64,000 nt of DNA from Janthinobacterium sp. FW305-129 (GTDB lineage: Bacteria; Pseudomonadota; Gammaproteobacteria; Burkholderiales; Burkholderiaceae_D). The stretch spans positions 372,001 through 436,000 of the forward strand of contig NZ_JACYMM010000006.1 in the NCBI RefSeq assembly GCF_020858115.1, given 5' to 3'. A program made the translations under genes and the position numbers. The notes under the pieces were generated by a model. That model did not search any database, had not been told where the DNA came from, and saw only the letters and a program-made list of their open reading frames with translations. Every line of letters starts with the position of its first letter. Position 1 is the stretch's first letter. Shown here piece by piece: positions 35,526 through 45,852 of the stretch.

Positions 35526-37514
35526 TTGATTTCCCCACTGAAATGGATTGCCGGTACGATGCTGTGTGCCGCATCGGCCTTGTCTCCCCTGGCCGCCCTG
35601 GCCCAGGTGTCCGCCACCGTCTCCCCTGCCGCCGCGCTGGCGTCCGACACGCGCAGCGAGGACGATGCCTTCCTGCTGCTGCGCGACGCCGCGCGCAAGG
35701 ATGACGCCGAAAAAGCCGACTTTTATGCGGGACGGCTGACGAATTACCAGATTCCCTCGTATGTTGACTATTATCGGCTGAAACCGCGCATCAAACTGCT
35801 GACCGAGGCGCAATTTCGCGATTACCTGAACCGCTACAAGGGCAGCGCCATCGCCGACCGCTTCCGCAACGACTGGCTGCTGGAACTGGGCCGCAAGCGC
35901 GACTGGGTCGTGTTCGATGAACAATATCCGCAATTCGCCCTCGATGACGACACCCAGCTCAAGTGCTACGCGCTGATGTCGCGCGCCGCCAAGGGCCAGA
36001 ACGTGGCGGCCGAGGCGCGCAAGCTGCTCGTCTCGCCGCCCGGCTATGGCGAAGCGTGCGGCAGCCTGATCGCCGCATTGGCGCAAAACGGCCAGTTCGA
36101 CACGAACGACCTGTGGGCGCAGATCCGCCTGGCGGGCCAGACCAACGCCACGGGCCCGGCGCGCCGCATCGCGCTGCTGCTGGGCACCTCCGACGCGAAG
36201 ATGGCGCAAGCGATCGACTTGCCGGCCTTGGTGCTGGCCAAGGGCGCGGGCGCCAGCCGTGCCGACCATGAAATGTACCTGGTGGCCGTGGGCCGCATGG
36301 CGAAAAGCACCTTGAAACTGGGCGTGGTGGCCCTGCAAAAGGCGAGTGCGCAGCTGACGCCGCAGGAACAGGCCATCGGCTGGGCAAGCCTGGCCTTGCA
36401 GGCGTCGTATGGGCTGGCGCCGGAAGCATTTGAATATTGGCAAAAAACCAATGGTGCACCGTTGACCCAGGAGCAGATGCAGTGGAAGGCGCGTATCGCC
36501 TTGCGTGAAGGCAACTGGCCCGAGGTGAAGGCCGCCATCCAGGCCATGCCGGCCTCCCTGCGCGCCGACCCTACCTGGGTCTACTGGCTGGCGCGCGCGC
36601 AGCAGGCGGAAACGCCGGGACGCCCGAACGCGCAGGCCGACGCCCTGTACCGCACGATTTCCGAGCAATCGAATTTCTACGGCTTGCTGGCCAATGAAGA
36701 GCTGGGCAACCATCTGGTCTTGCCGCCGCCGGGCCAGCCCGTCACGCCGGCGGAAATTGCCGCCATGGCCGCCAATCCGGGGCTGCAGCGGGCCTTGAAA
36801 TTCTTCAACATGCGCCTGCGCTTCGAAGGCACGCGCGAGTGGAACTGGGAATTGCGTTCAATGACGGACAGGCAACATCTGGCGGCCGCGGAATTTGCGC
36901 GCCAGAACAATGTGCTCGACCGCATGGTCAACACGTCCGACCGCACGCGCCTGGAAGTGGACTATACGCAGCGCTATCCGACGCCGCACGACGACGTCAT
37001 GCATCCGGCCACGCAAACCCTGGGTCTCGATAAAGCCTGGGTGTACGGCTTGATCCGCCAGGAATCGCGCTTCATCATGGATGCGCAGTCGCACGTGGGC
37101 GCGTCCGGTTTGATGCAGGTCATGCCATCGACGGCCCGTTATGTCGCCAAGAAGATCGGTTTGACTGATTTCGTCACGGAAACCTTGAGCGACGTGCGCA
37201 CCAATGTCTTGCTGGGCACGAATTACCTGAACATGGTGCTTGGCGGCCTCGACGGTTCGCAAGTGCTGGCCAGCGCCGCCTACAACGCGGGGCCGGGGCG
37301 CTTGCGCATCTGGCGCGCCACCATGACGCGGCCGCTGGAAGGCGCCATCTTCGCCGAGATCATTCCGTACACGGAAACGCGCGGCTACGTGAAAAACGTG
37401 ATGGCCAACGCCACGTATTACGCGGCCCTGTTCGAGAAGAGCCCGCAATCGCTGAAAGCGCGCCTGGGCACCGTGGGGCCGAAAAACAGCGCCATCGCGG
37501 CCGATTTGCCATAA
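35526..37514 (+). CDS. Slt70-like soluble lytic transglycosylase
   Basis: The 662-residue periplasmic enzyme cleaves peptidoglycan, forming 1,6-anhydro-muropeptides. A signal peptide (ISPLKWIAGTMLCAASALSPL..ALAQ) is followed by a long superhelical U-domain, and then the SLT domain with catalytic Glu513 in RQESRF and the GLMQVMPSTA and AAYNAGPGR motifs. The start is uncertain: a TTG at 35526 gives a charged signal n-region, while an ATG at 35559 would leave none. It diverges from fau and is 22 bp before the GST gene. Confidence 0.92.
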   Translation: MISPLKWIAGTMLCAASALSPLAALAQVSATVSPAAALASDTRSEDDAFLLLRDAARKDDAEKADFYAGRLTNYQIPSYVDYYRLKPRIKLLTEAQFRDYLNRYKGSAIADRFRNDWLLELGRKRDWVVFDEQYPQFALDDDTQLKCYALMSRAAKGQNVAAEARKLLVSPPGYGEACGSLIAALAQNGQFDTNDLWAQIRLAGQTNATGPARRIALLLGTSDAKMAQAIDLPALVLAKGAGASRADHEMYLVAVGRMAKSTLKLGVVALQKASAQLTPQEQAIGWASLALQASYGLAPEAFEYWQKTNGAPLTQEQMQWKARIALREGNWPEVKAAIQAMPASLRADPTWVYWLARAQQAETPGRPNAQADALYRTISEQSNFYGLLANEELGNHLVLPPPGQPVTPAEIAAMAANPGLQRALKFFNMRLRFEGTREWNWELRSMTDRQHLAAAEFARQNNVLDRMVNTSDRTRLEVDYTQRYPTPHDDVMHPATQTLGLDKAWVYGLIRQESRFIMDAQSHVGASGLMQVMPSTARYVAKKIGLTDFVTETLSDVRTNVLLGTNYLNMVLGGLDGSQVLASAAYNAGPGRLRIWRATMTRPLEGAIFAEIIPYTETRGYVKNVMANATYYAALFEKSPQSLKARLGTVGPKNSAIAADLP

Positions 37515-37536
37515 CTTAATGAATTGATACCCGACC

Positions 37537-38253
37537 ATGCAAACGACCATCCTTGACCCCAGCCTGACGCAAGCCCTGGCCGCCGCCCGCGAGCCAGGTT
37601 TGACCCTGATCATCGGCAACAAGAATTACTCGTCGTGGTCGATGCGCCCGTGGGTGGCCATGACGGCCTTCGGCATCCCGTTCCAGGAAGTGCGCGTGCT
37701 GCTCGACCAGCAGGACACGGCGACGAAAATCGCTGAATATTCGGCCTGCGGCCGCGTGCCCGTGCTGCTGGCGGGCGAGATCACGATCTGGGACAGCCTG
37801 GCCATCTGCGAATACCTGGCCGAGCAGTTTCCCGATAAACACATGTGGCCGCAAGACGTGGCCGCGCGCGCCATGGCGCGTTGTATCTGCGCGGAAATGC
37901 ACTCGGGCTTTACCGGCTTGCGCACGGACATGTCGATGAATATCAAGGCGAAGTTGCCGGGCCGTGGCCGCACGGCCGCCGCGCAGGCGGACATTGGCCG
38001 CATCAGTGAAATCTGGGAAGAGTGCCTGTCCCGCTTTGGCCACCACCAGTTCCTGTTTGGCGAGTTTTCCATCGCCGACGCGTATTTCGCCCCCGTCGTC
38101 ATGCGTTTCCGCACGTATGGCGTGAGCCTGGCGCCGGCCCTGAACGCGTATTGCGAGCGCGTGCAGGCGCATCCGGCCGTGGCCCGCTGGATCGCGGAAG
38201 CGCTGGCGGAGACGGAAGTTGCAGCCAAGCATGACGCGGAACTGCCTGATTAA
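37537..38253 (+). CDS. Glutathione S-transferase family protein
   Basis: The 238-residue protein has an N-terminal thioredoxin-like domain (LIIGNKNYSSWSMRPWVAM, about 24-42) with the conserved Ser/Trp motif and the GRVPVLLAG / DSLAICEYLAEQ glutathione-site segments. An all-helical C-terminal domain follows. Resembles a zeta/beta-like bacterial GST. Substrate unknown. It begins 22 bp after the lytic transglycosylase and 12 bp before cca, so the three may be one transcript. Confidence 0.92.
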   Translation: MQTTILDPSLTQALAAAREPGLTLIIGNKNYSSWSMRPWVAMTAFGIPFQEVRVLLDQQDTATKIAEYSACGRVPVLLAGEITIWDSLAICEYLAEQFPDKHMWPQDVAARAMARCICAEMHSGFTGLRTDMSMNIKAKLPGRGRTAAAQADIGRISEIWEECLSRFGHHQFLFGEFSIADAYFAPVVMRFRTYGVSLAPALNAYCERVQAHPAVARWIAEALAETEVAAKHDAELPD

Positions 38254-38265
38254 GAAAAGAGTGTT

Positions 38266-39363
38266 ATGAAGATATACACGGTCGGTGGCGCGGTGCGCGA
38301 CCAACTGCTGGGCTTGCCCGTGAAGGACCACGACCACGTCGTCGTCGGCGCCACGCCCGAAGACATGCTGCGCCAGGGCTTCCGGCCCGTCGGCAAGGAT
38401 TTCCCCGTGTTTTTGCACCCGAAGACGCAGGAAGAATACGCCTTGGCCCGCACGGAACGCAAGACGGCCCCCGGCTACCGGGGCTTTGTTTTCCACACGG
38501 CGCCCGACGTCACCCTGGAAGACGACCTGGTGCGGCGCGATCTGACCATCAACGCCATCGCCCGGGCCGAGGATGGGACGTTGACCGACCCGTTCGGCGG
38601 CATTCAGGATATCCAGAGTAAAATCTTCCGCCATGTTTCCGATGCGTTCGGCGAAGACCCCGTGCGCATCTTGCGCCTGGCCCGCTTTGCCGCCCGTTTT
38701 CATACTTTCACTGTCGCGCCCGCCACCATGGAACTGATGCGCCGGATGGTGGCTGATGGCGAAGTCGACGCCCTGGTGGCCGAGCGCGTGTGGCAGGAAG
38801 TGGCCAAGGGGCTGATGGAAAGCCATCCTGCGCGCATGCTGACGGTGCTGCACGAGTGCGGTGCGCTGGCGCGCATCATGGGCGAAATCACCATCAGCGA
38901 GCGCTTGCTGCAGGTCATCGACCATGCGGCCGCGCAAGGTCTTGACTTGCCCGTGCGCTTCGCCGCCTTGATGCTGCATTTGAGCAAGGATGCCATCGAG
39001 CAGCTGAGCGAGCGCCTGCGCGTGCCCAACGAGTGCCGCGAACTGGCCGTCATGGCGGCGCGCGAGCTGGACCATATCAATGGCGCGCTGGACTTGGGCG
39101 CCGAAGCCGTGGTGAGCTTGTGCGAACGCTGTGACGGACTGCGCAAGCCGCAGCGCTTCGCGCAACTGCTGCAGGCAGTGGCTTGCGACGGACTGGTCGC
39201 CGGCGACTTTCTCCAGGCGGCGCGGCTGCAGGGCGGGCTGGACGCGGCGCGCGGCGTGAATGCGGGCGCGCTGGCGCAAGGCTGCACGGAGCCGAAACGC
39301 ATCCCTGAAGTCATCCATGCGGCGCGGGTGGCGGCCGTGGCGGCCTTCCTGGCCCAGGCTTGA
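38266..39363 (+). CDS. cca: CCA-adding tRNA nucleotidyltransferase with degenerate HD region
   Basis: The 365-residue enzyme adds or repairs the 3' CCA of tRNA. The class II nucleotidyltransferase signatures are present: GGAVRD (7-12), the catalytic D21-H-D23, and later RRDLTINA and RILRLARFAAR. E. coli Cca has about 412 residues and a C-terminal HD phosphohydrolase. Here the region that should hold it reads LMLHLSKDAIEQLSERL in place of HDLGK, and the upstream HPEID-like and downstream GHGPAG motifs are absent. So nucleotidyl transfer should be intact and the HD activities lost. Confidence 0.93.
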   Translation: MKIYTVGGAVRDQLLGLPVKDHDHVVVGATPEDMLRQGFRPVGKDFPVFLHPKTQEEYALARTERKTAPGYRGFVFHTAPDVTLEDDLVRRDLTINAIARAEDGTLTDPFGGIQDIQSKIFRHVSDAFGEDPVRILRLARFAARFHTFTVAPATMELMRRMVADGEVDALVAERVWQEVAKGLMESHPARMLTVLHECGALARIMGEITISERLLQVIDHAAAQGLDLPVRFAALMLHLSKDAIEQLSERLRVPNECRELAVMAARELDHINGALDLGAEAVVSLCERCDGLRKPQRFAQLLQAVACDGLVAGDFLQAARLQGGLDAARGVNAGALAQGCTEPKRIPEVIHAARVAAVAAFLAQA

Positions 39364-39450
39364 ATGGCGGGAATAAGCTACAATGGCGCCATGATGTTGC
39401 ACTGCACAATAACGGCCTGACGTGCCGCAGCACCGCCCCCAGGAGTCGAC

Positions 39451-40161
39451 GTGACCTTACCCAAGCTGTTTCAAAACCCGTTTCGCCGCTGGCTCAGCCG
39501 TAGCGGCGGCGGGCGTCCGACCGTGCTCGTCAAGCAGTTGCATGAGCGCGACCGGCGCCGCATGATGAAGCATTTTTTGTCGCTCGAGAAAAGCGACCGC
39601 TTGCTGCGCTTCGGCAGCGCCTTGCCTGATGAGCTCGTGGCCCAGTACGTGCAAAAGATGGACTTCTCGCGCGACATGATTTATGGCGTCTACAACAGCT
39701 TGTTCAAGCTGGTGGGCGTGGGGCATCTGGCGTTCGCGCCGAAGGACCAGTCGCCGGCGAAAAGTATCGTCACGGACAAGGAGCAGGTGGCGGAGTTTGG
39801 CGTGTCCGTGTCGAAATCCATGCGCGGCATGGGCGTCGGCTCGAAACTGTTCGAGCGGGCGGCAATTCACTGCCGCAACAACGATGTCGATACCCTGTAC
39901 ATGCATTGTTTGTCGTCGAACAAGACGATGATGCATATCGCCAAGAAAGCGGGCATGGAAATCCAGCGCGACTATGGCGAAGCTGATGCTTATCTGAAAC
40001 TATTGCCGCCGAACCCGACCAGCATGCTGCAGGAAGCCGTGCAGGAGCAGTTCGCCATGTTCGACTACACGTTCAAGGCGAATGCGCGCGCCGCGTACAA
40101 ACTGTTCGAGCGCTTGCCGGGGCGCAAGAAGCCGGCGCCACCCCCGCCGCCGGCCGACTGA
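39451..40161 (+). CDS. GNAT family N-acetyltransferase
   Basis: The 236-residue protein carries a GNAT domain with acetyl-CoA loop RGMGVGSKLFE (about 129-139) and strand SVSKSMRG before it. An N-terminal basic segment (PFRRWLSRSGGGRP) precedes it, and a Pro-rich end (PAPPPPPAD) follows a segment that may extend the fold. Start is GTG at 39451, with AGGAG 6 bp upstream. Acceptor unknown. It is convergent with the Lrp-family gene with no gap between stops. Confidence 0.85.
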   Translation: MTLPKLFQNPFRRWLSRSGGGRPTVLVKQLHERDRRRMMKHFLSLEKSDRLLRFGSALPDELVAQYVQKMDFSRDMIYGVYNSLFKLVGVGHLAFAPKDQSPAKSIVTDKEQVAEFGVSVSKSMRGMGVGSKLFERAAIHCRNNDVDTLYMHCLSSNKTMMHIAKKAGMEIQRDYGEADAYLKLLPPNPTSMLQEAVQEQFAMFDYTFKANARAAYKLFERLPGRKKPAPPPPPAD

Positions 40162-40686
40162 TTACAGCAGGGGCAGGGCCGTCGTATCCTTGATGCGCTG
40201 CAAGGCGAAGCTCGATTTGACGTCCAGCACGGCCGGGTGGCGCAGCAGGGTCGCCATCATGAAGCGCGAGAAATGCTCCATGTCTTCCACGTGCACGCGC
40301 AACAGATAATCCATCTCGCCTGTCATCGCATAGCAAGCCACCACTTCCGGCCATTGCGCCACCGCCACGGCGAAGTCCGCGCGCGGCGACGTGTTCGTCA
40401 CCAGATTCGGCGCCAGCACGCGCGCCGTGCTGTGCGCCGTGGCGTCGCTGTGCTTTTCCAGCCGCACGTTGACATAGGCGAGCAAGCCCAGGCCGATCTT
40501 TTCCGGATCCAGCAGGGCCACATACTGGCGGATCACGCCCGCTTCTTCCAGCCGTTTGACGCGGCGCAAGCATGGCGACGGCGACAGGCTGACCTGCTCG
40601 GCCACGTCCTGATTCGACAGGCGGCCATCGGCCTGCAGGACGGCGAGGATCTTGCGATCCGTTTTATCCAGCGTAATTTTGCTCAT
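40162..40686 (-). CDS. Lrp/AsnC family transcriptional regulator
   Basis: The 174-residue protein has an N-terminal HTH (about 5-63; LDKTDRKILAVLQADGRLSN, SLSPSPCLRRVKRLEEAGVI) and the RAM ligand domain (about 64-170; VACYAMTGEMDYLLRVHVED). About 15-20 residues (TARVLAPNLVTNTSPRADF, about 88-106) extend the RAM region compared with the usual 150-160 residue members. The ATG at 40686 follows TACCTCC on the plus strand, that is GGAGGTA. It diverges from hppD across a gap with two palindromes, so it probably regulates hppD and tyrosine catabolism. Confidence 0.92.
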   Translation of the reverse strand: MSKITLDKTDRKILAVLQADGRLSNQDVAEQVSLSPSPCLRRVKRLEEAGVIRQYVALLDPEKIGLGLLAYVNVRLEKHSDATAHSTARVLAPNLVTNTSPRADFAVAVAQWPEVVACYAMTGEMDYLLRVHVEDMEHFSRFMMATLLRHPAVLDVKSSFALQRIKDTTALPLL

Positions 40687-40711
40687 GCTACCTCCGGTGG
40701 TTCTTGTTTCA

Positions 40712-40766
40712 CGCAATATTATTGCGCAAATCATGATTGTTCGGGAGATCTTTGGCATTTAATGCC
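40712..40766. promoter_or_regulatory. Two palindromes in the lrp/hppD divergent promoter
   Basis: Site 1, CGCAATA-T-TATTGCG (40712-40726), and site 2, GGCATT-T-AATGCC (40754-40766), are perfect. Their centres are 41 bp apart, about four helical turns, so both face the same side. Site 2 lies just upstream of a -10-like TATACT at 40780-40785. Lrp/AsnC proteins bind such phased AT-centred palindromes, making this a strong operator candidate. Confidence 0.6.
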
Positions 40767-40811
40767 CACAGACCGCGCCTATACTGTGCGCTACTTCTTG
40801 GAGGAGACATC

Positions 40812-41939
<1,128 letters not shown>

Positions 41940-42134
41940 GTATTGTGCTGTAGCAAATAGTAGTAAAAGAGTATCAGCCCGGGAGTGCAGCGCAGCAAAG
42001 AACTGCGCGCCTTCCTGTGGTAGTCTACGACAAACAAGTCATTTTTCCGCACCGGCATGCTCACAAAGCGCGGCCGGTACGTGTGAGTTCAACCGACTTT
42101 GCACGCGTAGCACAGAGAATAATGGAGACAAGTA

Positions 42135-45100
42135 ATGAATGCACCAATCAAGGGCTCGAGTCTTGAGCCGGGCGCGCACGCGTCCGAAATTTCCCTGAAC
42201 GACAAATACACGCTCGAGCGTGGCCGCGCCTTCATGACGGGCACGCAAGCGCTGATCCGCCTGCCCATGCTGCAGCGCGAGCGCGACCTGAAAGCTGGCC
42301 TGAATACGGCCGGCTACATCACCGGTTACCGCGGTTCGCCGGTGACGTCCGTCGACATGACGGCGATCAAGGCAAAAAAGTACCTCGATGAACACCACGT
42401 CAAGTTCCACCCGGGCCTGAACGAAGACCTGGCGGCCACGGCCGTCTGGGGCACGCAGCAGACGAATCTGTTCGAAGACGCGAAGTACGACGGCGTGTTC
42501 GGCATGTGGTACGGCAAGGGCCCCGGCGTCGACCGCTGCGGCGACGTCTTCAAGCACGCGAATAACGCCGGTTCCGCCAAGCACGGCGGCGTGCTGGTGC
42601 TGGCCGGCGACGACCATGCGGCGAAATCCTCGTCCACGGCGCACCAGTCCGACCATATCCTGAACGCTTGCGGCATCCCCGTGCTGTACCCGTCGTCGGT
42701 GCAGGAATACATCGATTACGGCTTGCACGCCTGGGCCATGAGCCGCTACACGGGGCTATGGGTGTCGATGAAATGCGTGACCGACATCATCGAGTCGGGC
42801 GCCGCCGTCGATTTCGACCCGGACCGCGTGCAGATCACCTTGCCGACGGACTTCGAGATGCCTGCCGGCGGCTTGAACATCCGCTGGCCCGACACGGTGC
42901 TGGAACAAGAAGTCCGCATGAACAGCTACAAATGGTATGCGGCGCTGGCATATGCGCGTGCCAACAAGCTCAATAAAATCATCTGGGACAGCCCGAAGGC
43001 GCGCATCGGCATCATCACGGCCGGCAAATCGTATCTGGACACGCGCCAGGCGCTGGCGGATCTCGGCATCGACGAGCAGACGGCGTCCGACATCGGCATC
43101 CGCCTGTACAAGATCGGCATGACCTGGCCGCTGGAAGCGGACGGCGTGCATGAATTCGCCAAAGGCCTCGACGAGATCCTCGTGGTGGAAGAGAAGCGGC
43201 AAATCCTTGAATATGCGCTGAAGGAAGAGCTGTACAACCTCAAGGACGGCGAGCGTCCGCGCGTGGTCGGGAAGTTCGACGACACGGGCGAGTGGAGCAA
43301 CCAGAAGGGCACGGGACACGGCGACTGGCTGCTGCCGGCCACGTATGAACTGAACCCGGCGATGATCGCCCGCGCCATCGCCAGCCGCATTTCGCGCTAC
43401 TACGCGGGCCACCCCGTCGAGCAGCGCGTGAAGGAACGCATCGCCTACCTGGAAGCGAAGGAAAACGTCCTCAAGGCCATCAGCGTGAAACCCGATCCGC
43501 AAAAGGACCGCACGCCGTTCTTCTGCTCGGGCTGCCCGCACAACAGCTCGACCAAGGTGCCGGAAGGCTCGCGCGCGCTGGCCGGCATCGGCTGCCACTA
43601 CATGGTGCTGTGGATGGACCGCGAAACGTCGACCTTTACCCACATGGGCGCCGAAGGCGTCACCTGGGTGGGGCAGGCGCCGTTCACGAATGAAAAGCAC
43701 GTGTTTACCAACCTCGGCGACGGCACATATTTCCACTCGGGCATCCTGGCCATCCGCGCAGCCGTCTCGGCCAAGGTCAACATCACTTATAAAATTCTGT
43801 TCAACGATGCGGTGGCCATGACGGGCGGCCAGGAATTCGATGGCCCCCTGTCGCCGGCCATCATTTCGCGCCAGATCGCCGCCGAAGGCGTCGGTCCCAT
43901 CATCGTCGTCACGGACGAACCGGAAAAATACCCGGACGATTACGCCTGGGCGGAAGGCGTCACCGTGCGCCACCGTTCGGAACTGATGGATGTGCAGCGC
44001 GAACTGCGCGACATGCCCGGCGTGTCGGCCATGATCTACGACCAGACCTGCGCCTCGGAAAAACGCCGCCGCCGGAAACGCAATGAATACCCGGACCCGG
44101 CCAAGCGCGCCGTCATCAACGAAGCCGTCTGCGAAGGCTGCGGCGACTGCTCCGTGCAATCGAACTGCCTGTCGGTGGAACCGCTGGAAACGGAACTGGG
44201 GCGCAAGCGCCAGATCAACCAGTCGTCCTGCAACAAGGATTTCTCGTGCACGACGGGTTTCTGCCCGAGTTTCGTGACGGTGGAAGGCGGCGGCCTGAAA
44301 AAGCCGAAGAAGGCGGCTGCCGCCGACAAGGACGCGCCAGCCGCGCCGGCCTTGCCGACACCGCAGATTCCCTCGACGTCCGAACCGTTCGGCATCCTCG
44401 TCACCGGCATCGGCGGCACGGGCGTCGTCACCGTCGGCCAGATACTGGCCATGGCGGCGCACGTGGAAGGCAAGGGCTGTTCCGTGCTGGACATGAGCGG
44501 CCTGGCGCAAAAGGGCGGCCCGGTGATGTCGCACGTGCGCCTGGCGGACCGCCAGGAAGACATCCACTCGACGCGCGTCGGCACCGGTGCGGCCGACCTG
44601 GTGATCGGCTGCGATTTGATCGTCACGGCCAGCCGCGACGCCCTGTCGCGCATGGGAGAGGGACGCAGCTGGGCCATGATCAACTCGACCAGCTCGTCCA
44701 CGGCCGCCTTCGTGAAGAACCCGGACTGGCAATTCCCCGGCGCCTCGGCGCGCATGGAAATCGAAAAGGCCTGCGGCAGCGACCACGTGGACTTCATCGA
44801 CGCGGGCCAGATCGCCACGGCGCTGATGGGCGACTCCATCGCCACGAATATGTTCATGCTCGGTTATGCATGGCAAAAGGGCAAGGTGCCATTGAGCGAA
44901 GCGTCCATCATGAAGGCCATCGACCTGAACAACGTCTCGGTGGCGTTCAACAAGGCGGCCTTCAACTGGGGCCGCGCCGGCGCCCACGATACGGCCAGCC
45001 TGGTGCGCATGACGACGCCAGCCAAGGTGGTGGAATTCAAGCGCATCGACACGCTCGACGACATCATCGAAAAACGCGTGGCCCTGCTGACGGCTTACCA

Positions 45101-45728
45101 GGACCGCGCGTATGCGCAGCAATATCTGGACTTCATCAAACAGGTGCGCGCCGCCGAAAGCGCCCTGAACGGTCCGCACTTGCGCCTGACGGAAGCCGTG
45201 GCCCGCTACTTCTACAAGCTGATGGCCTACAAGGACGAGTACGAAGTGGCGCGCCTGTACACGGACGGCGCCTTCCAGGCGAAGATCGCGTCCATGTTCG
45301 AAGGCGACATCAAGCTCAAGTTCCACCTGGCGCCGCCGATCATGGCGAAAACGGATGCCCAGGGCCATCTGATCAAGAAGGAATATGGCCCGTGGATGCT
45401 GAAGGCGTTCGGCGTGCTGGCCAAAATGAAAGGCTTGCGCGGCACGGCCTTCGACGTGTTCGGCCATACGGCCGAGCGCAAGATGGAGCGCGCGCTGATT
45501 CTGGAGTACCGCGCGACGGTGGGTGGCTTGCTGCCGAAGCTGACGACGGCCAAGCTGGCGCAAGCCGTGGCCATTGCCAGCATTCCGGAAGATATCCGCG
45601 GCTATGGCCACGTGAAGGAGCGTCATTTGAAGGCGGCGAAAGAGAAGGAAGCGAGTCTCTTGATCGCCTTCAACGCACCGACGCCGCTGCCGCCCGTCGT
45701 GGCGGCACCCGTGGCGGCCACCGTGTGA
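42135..45728 (+). CDS. Indolepyruvate ferredoxin oxidoreductase family protein (single-chain)
   Basis: This 1197-residue protein fuses the parts that are separate subunits in archaeal IOR: an N-terminal pyrimidine-binding alpha region (GYITGYRGSPVTSVD), a TPP-binding domain (DTGEW, CSGCPHNSS, GDGTYFHSG), a ferredoxin-like 4Fe-4S segment (CEGCGDCSVQSNC, about 665-678) and a gamma domain (GILVTGIGGTGVVTVGQ). It oxidatively decarboxylates aryl-pyruvates such as indole-, phenyl- or hydroxyphenyl-pyruvate to acyl-CoA. Its place after hppD, and the Lrp regulator nearby, argue for aromatic amino-acid breakdown. The ATG follows AATGGAGAC; the 195-bp gap before it holds no gene. Confidence 0.93.
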   Translation: MNAPIKGSSLEPGAHASEISLNDKYTLERGRAFMTGTQALIRLPMLQRERDLKAGLNTAGYITGYRGSPVTSVDMTAIKAKKYLDEHHVKFHPGLNEDLAATAVWGTQQTNLFEDAKYDGVFGMWYGKGPGVDRCGDVFKHANNAGSAKHGGVLVLAGDDHAAKSSSTAHQSDHILNACGIPVLYPSSVQEYIDYGLHAWAMSRYTGLWVSMKCVTDIIESGAAVDFDPDRVQITLPTDFEMPAGGLNIRWPDTVLEQEVRMNSYKWYAALAYARANKLNKIIWDSPKARIGIITAGKSYLDTRQALADLGIDEQTASDIGIRLYKIGMTWPLEADGVHEFAKGLDEILVVEEKRQILEYALKEELYNLKDGERPRVVGKFDDTGEWSNQKGTGHGDWLLPATYELNPAMIARAIASRISRYYAGHPVEQRVKERIAYLEAKENVLKAISVKPDPQKDRTPFFCSGCPHNSSTKVPEGSRALAGIGCHYMVLWMDRETSTFTHMGAEGVTWVGQAPFTNEKHVFTNLGDGTYFHSGILAIRAAVSAKVNITYKILFNDAVAMTGGQEFDGPLSPAIISRQIAAEGVGPIIVVTDEPEKYPDDYAWAEGVTVRHRSELMDVQRELRDMPGVSAMIYDQTCASEKRRRRKRNEYPDPAKRAVINEAVCEGCGDCSVQSNCLSVEPLETELGRKRQINQSSCNKDFSCTTGFCPSFVTVEGGGLKKPKKAAAADKDAPAAPALPTPQIPSTSEPFGILVTGIGGTGVVTVGQILAMAAHVEGKGCSVLDMSGLAQKGGPVMSHVRLADRQEDIHSTRVGTGAADLVIGCDLIVTASRDALSRMGEGRSWAMINSTSSSTAAFVKNPDWQFPGASARMEIEKACGSDHVDFIDAGQIATALMGDSIATNMFMLGYAWQKGKVPLSEASIMKAIDLNNVSVAFNKAAFNWGRAGAHDTASLVRMTTPAKVVEFKRIDTLDDIIEKRVALLTAYQDRAYAQQYLDFIKQVRAAESALNGPHLRLTEAVARYFYKLMAYKDEYEVARLYTDGAFQAKIASMFEGDIKLKFHLAPPIMAKTDAQGHLIKKEYGPWMLKAFGVLAKMKGLRGTAFDVFGHTAERKMERALILEYRATVGGLLPKLTTAKLAQAVAIASIPEDIRGYGHVKERHLKAAKEKEASLLIAFNAPTPLPPVVAAPVAATV

Positions 45729-45751
45729 TGGGGTGAACGCCTCGCTGTAGC

Positions 45752-45778
45752 AATGGCGCCTGCGGGCGCCATTTTTTT
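45752..45778 (+). terminator. Rho-independent terminator of the indolepyruvate oxidoreductase gene
   Basis: AATGGCGCC (45752-45760) pairs perfectly with GGCGCCATT (45765-45773) around TGCG, followed by a T-run to 45778. It lies 24 bp after the stop. Confidence 0.9.
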
Positions 45779-45852
45779 CGTGTCAAAGAAAACAACGCCT
45801 GTTTGCAAAACGCATTATAATTTTCTGATAATTTCTTTTCGGAAAGTTTGTC

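Noticed and set aside
35499..36713. Long open frame extending the fau reading frame upstream on the minus strand
   Set aside because: It runs antisense through the lytic transglycosylase gene with Arg/Gln/His-rich composition, typical of high-GC shadow frames. The fau family start is at 35498.
42756..45626. 956-residue open frame antisense to the indolepyruvate oxidoreductase gene
   Set aside because: Shadow frame: His/Arg/Ala-rich, no domains and no start signals, opposite a well-supported gene.
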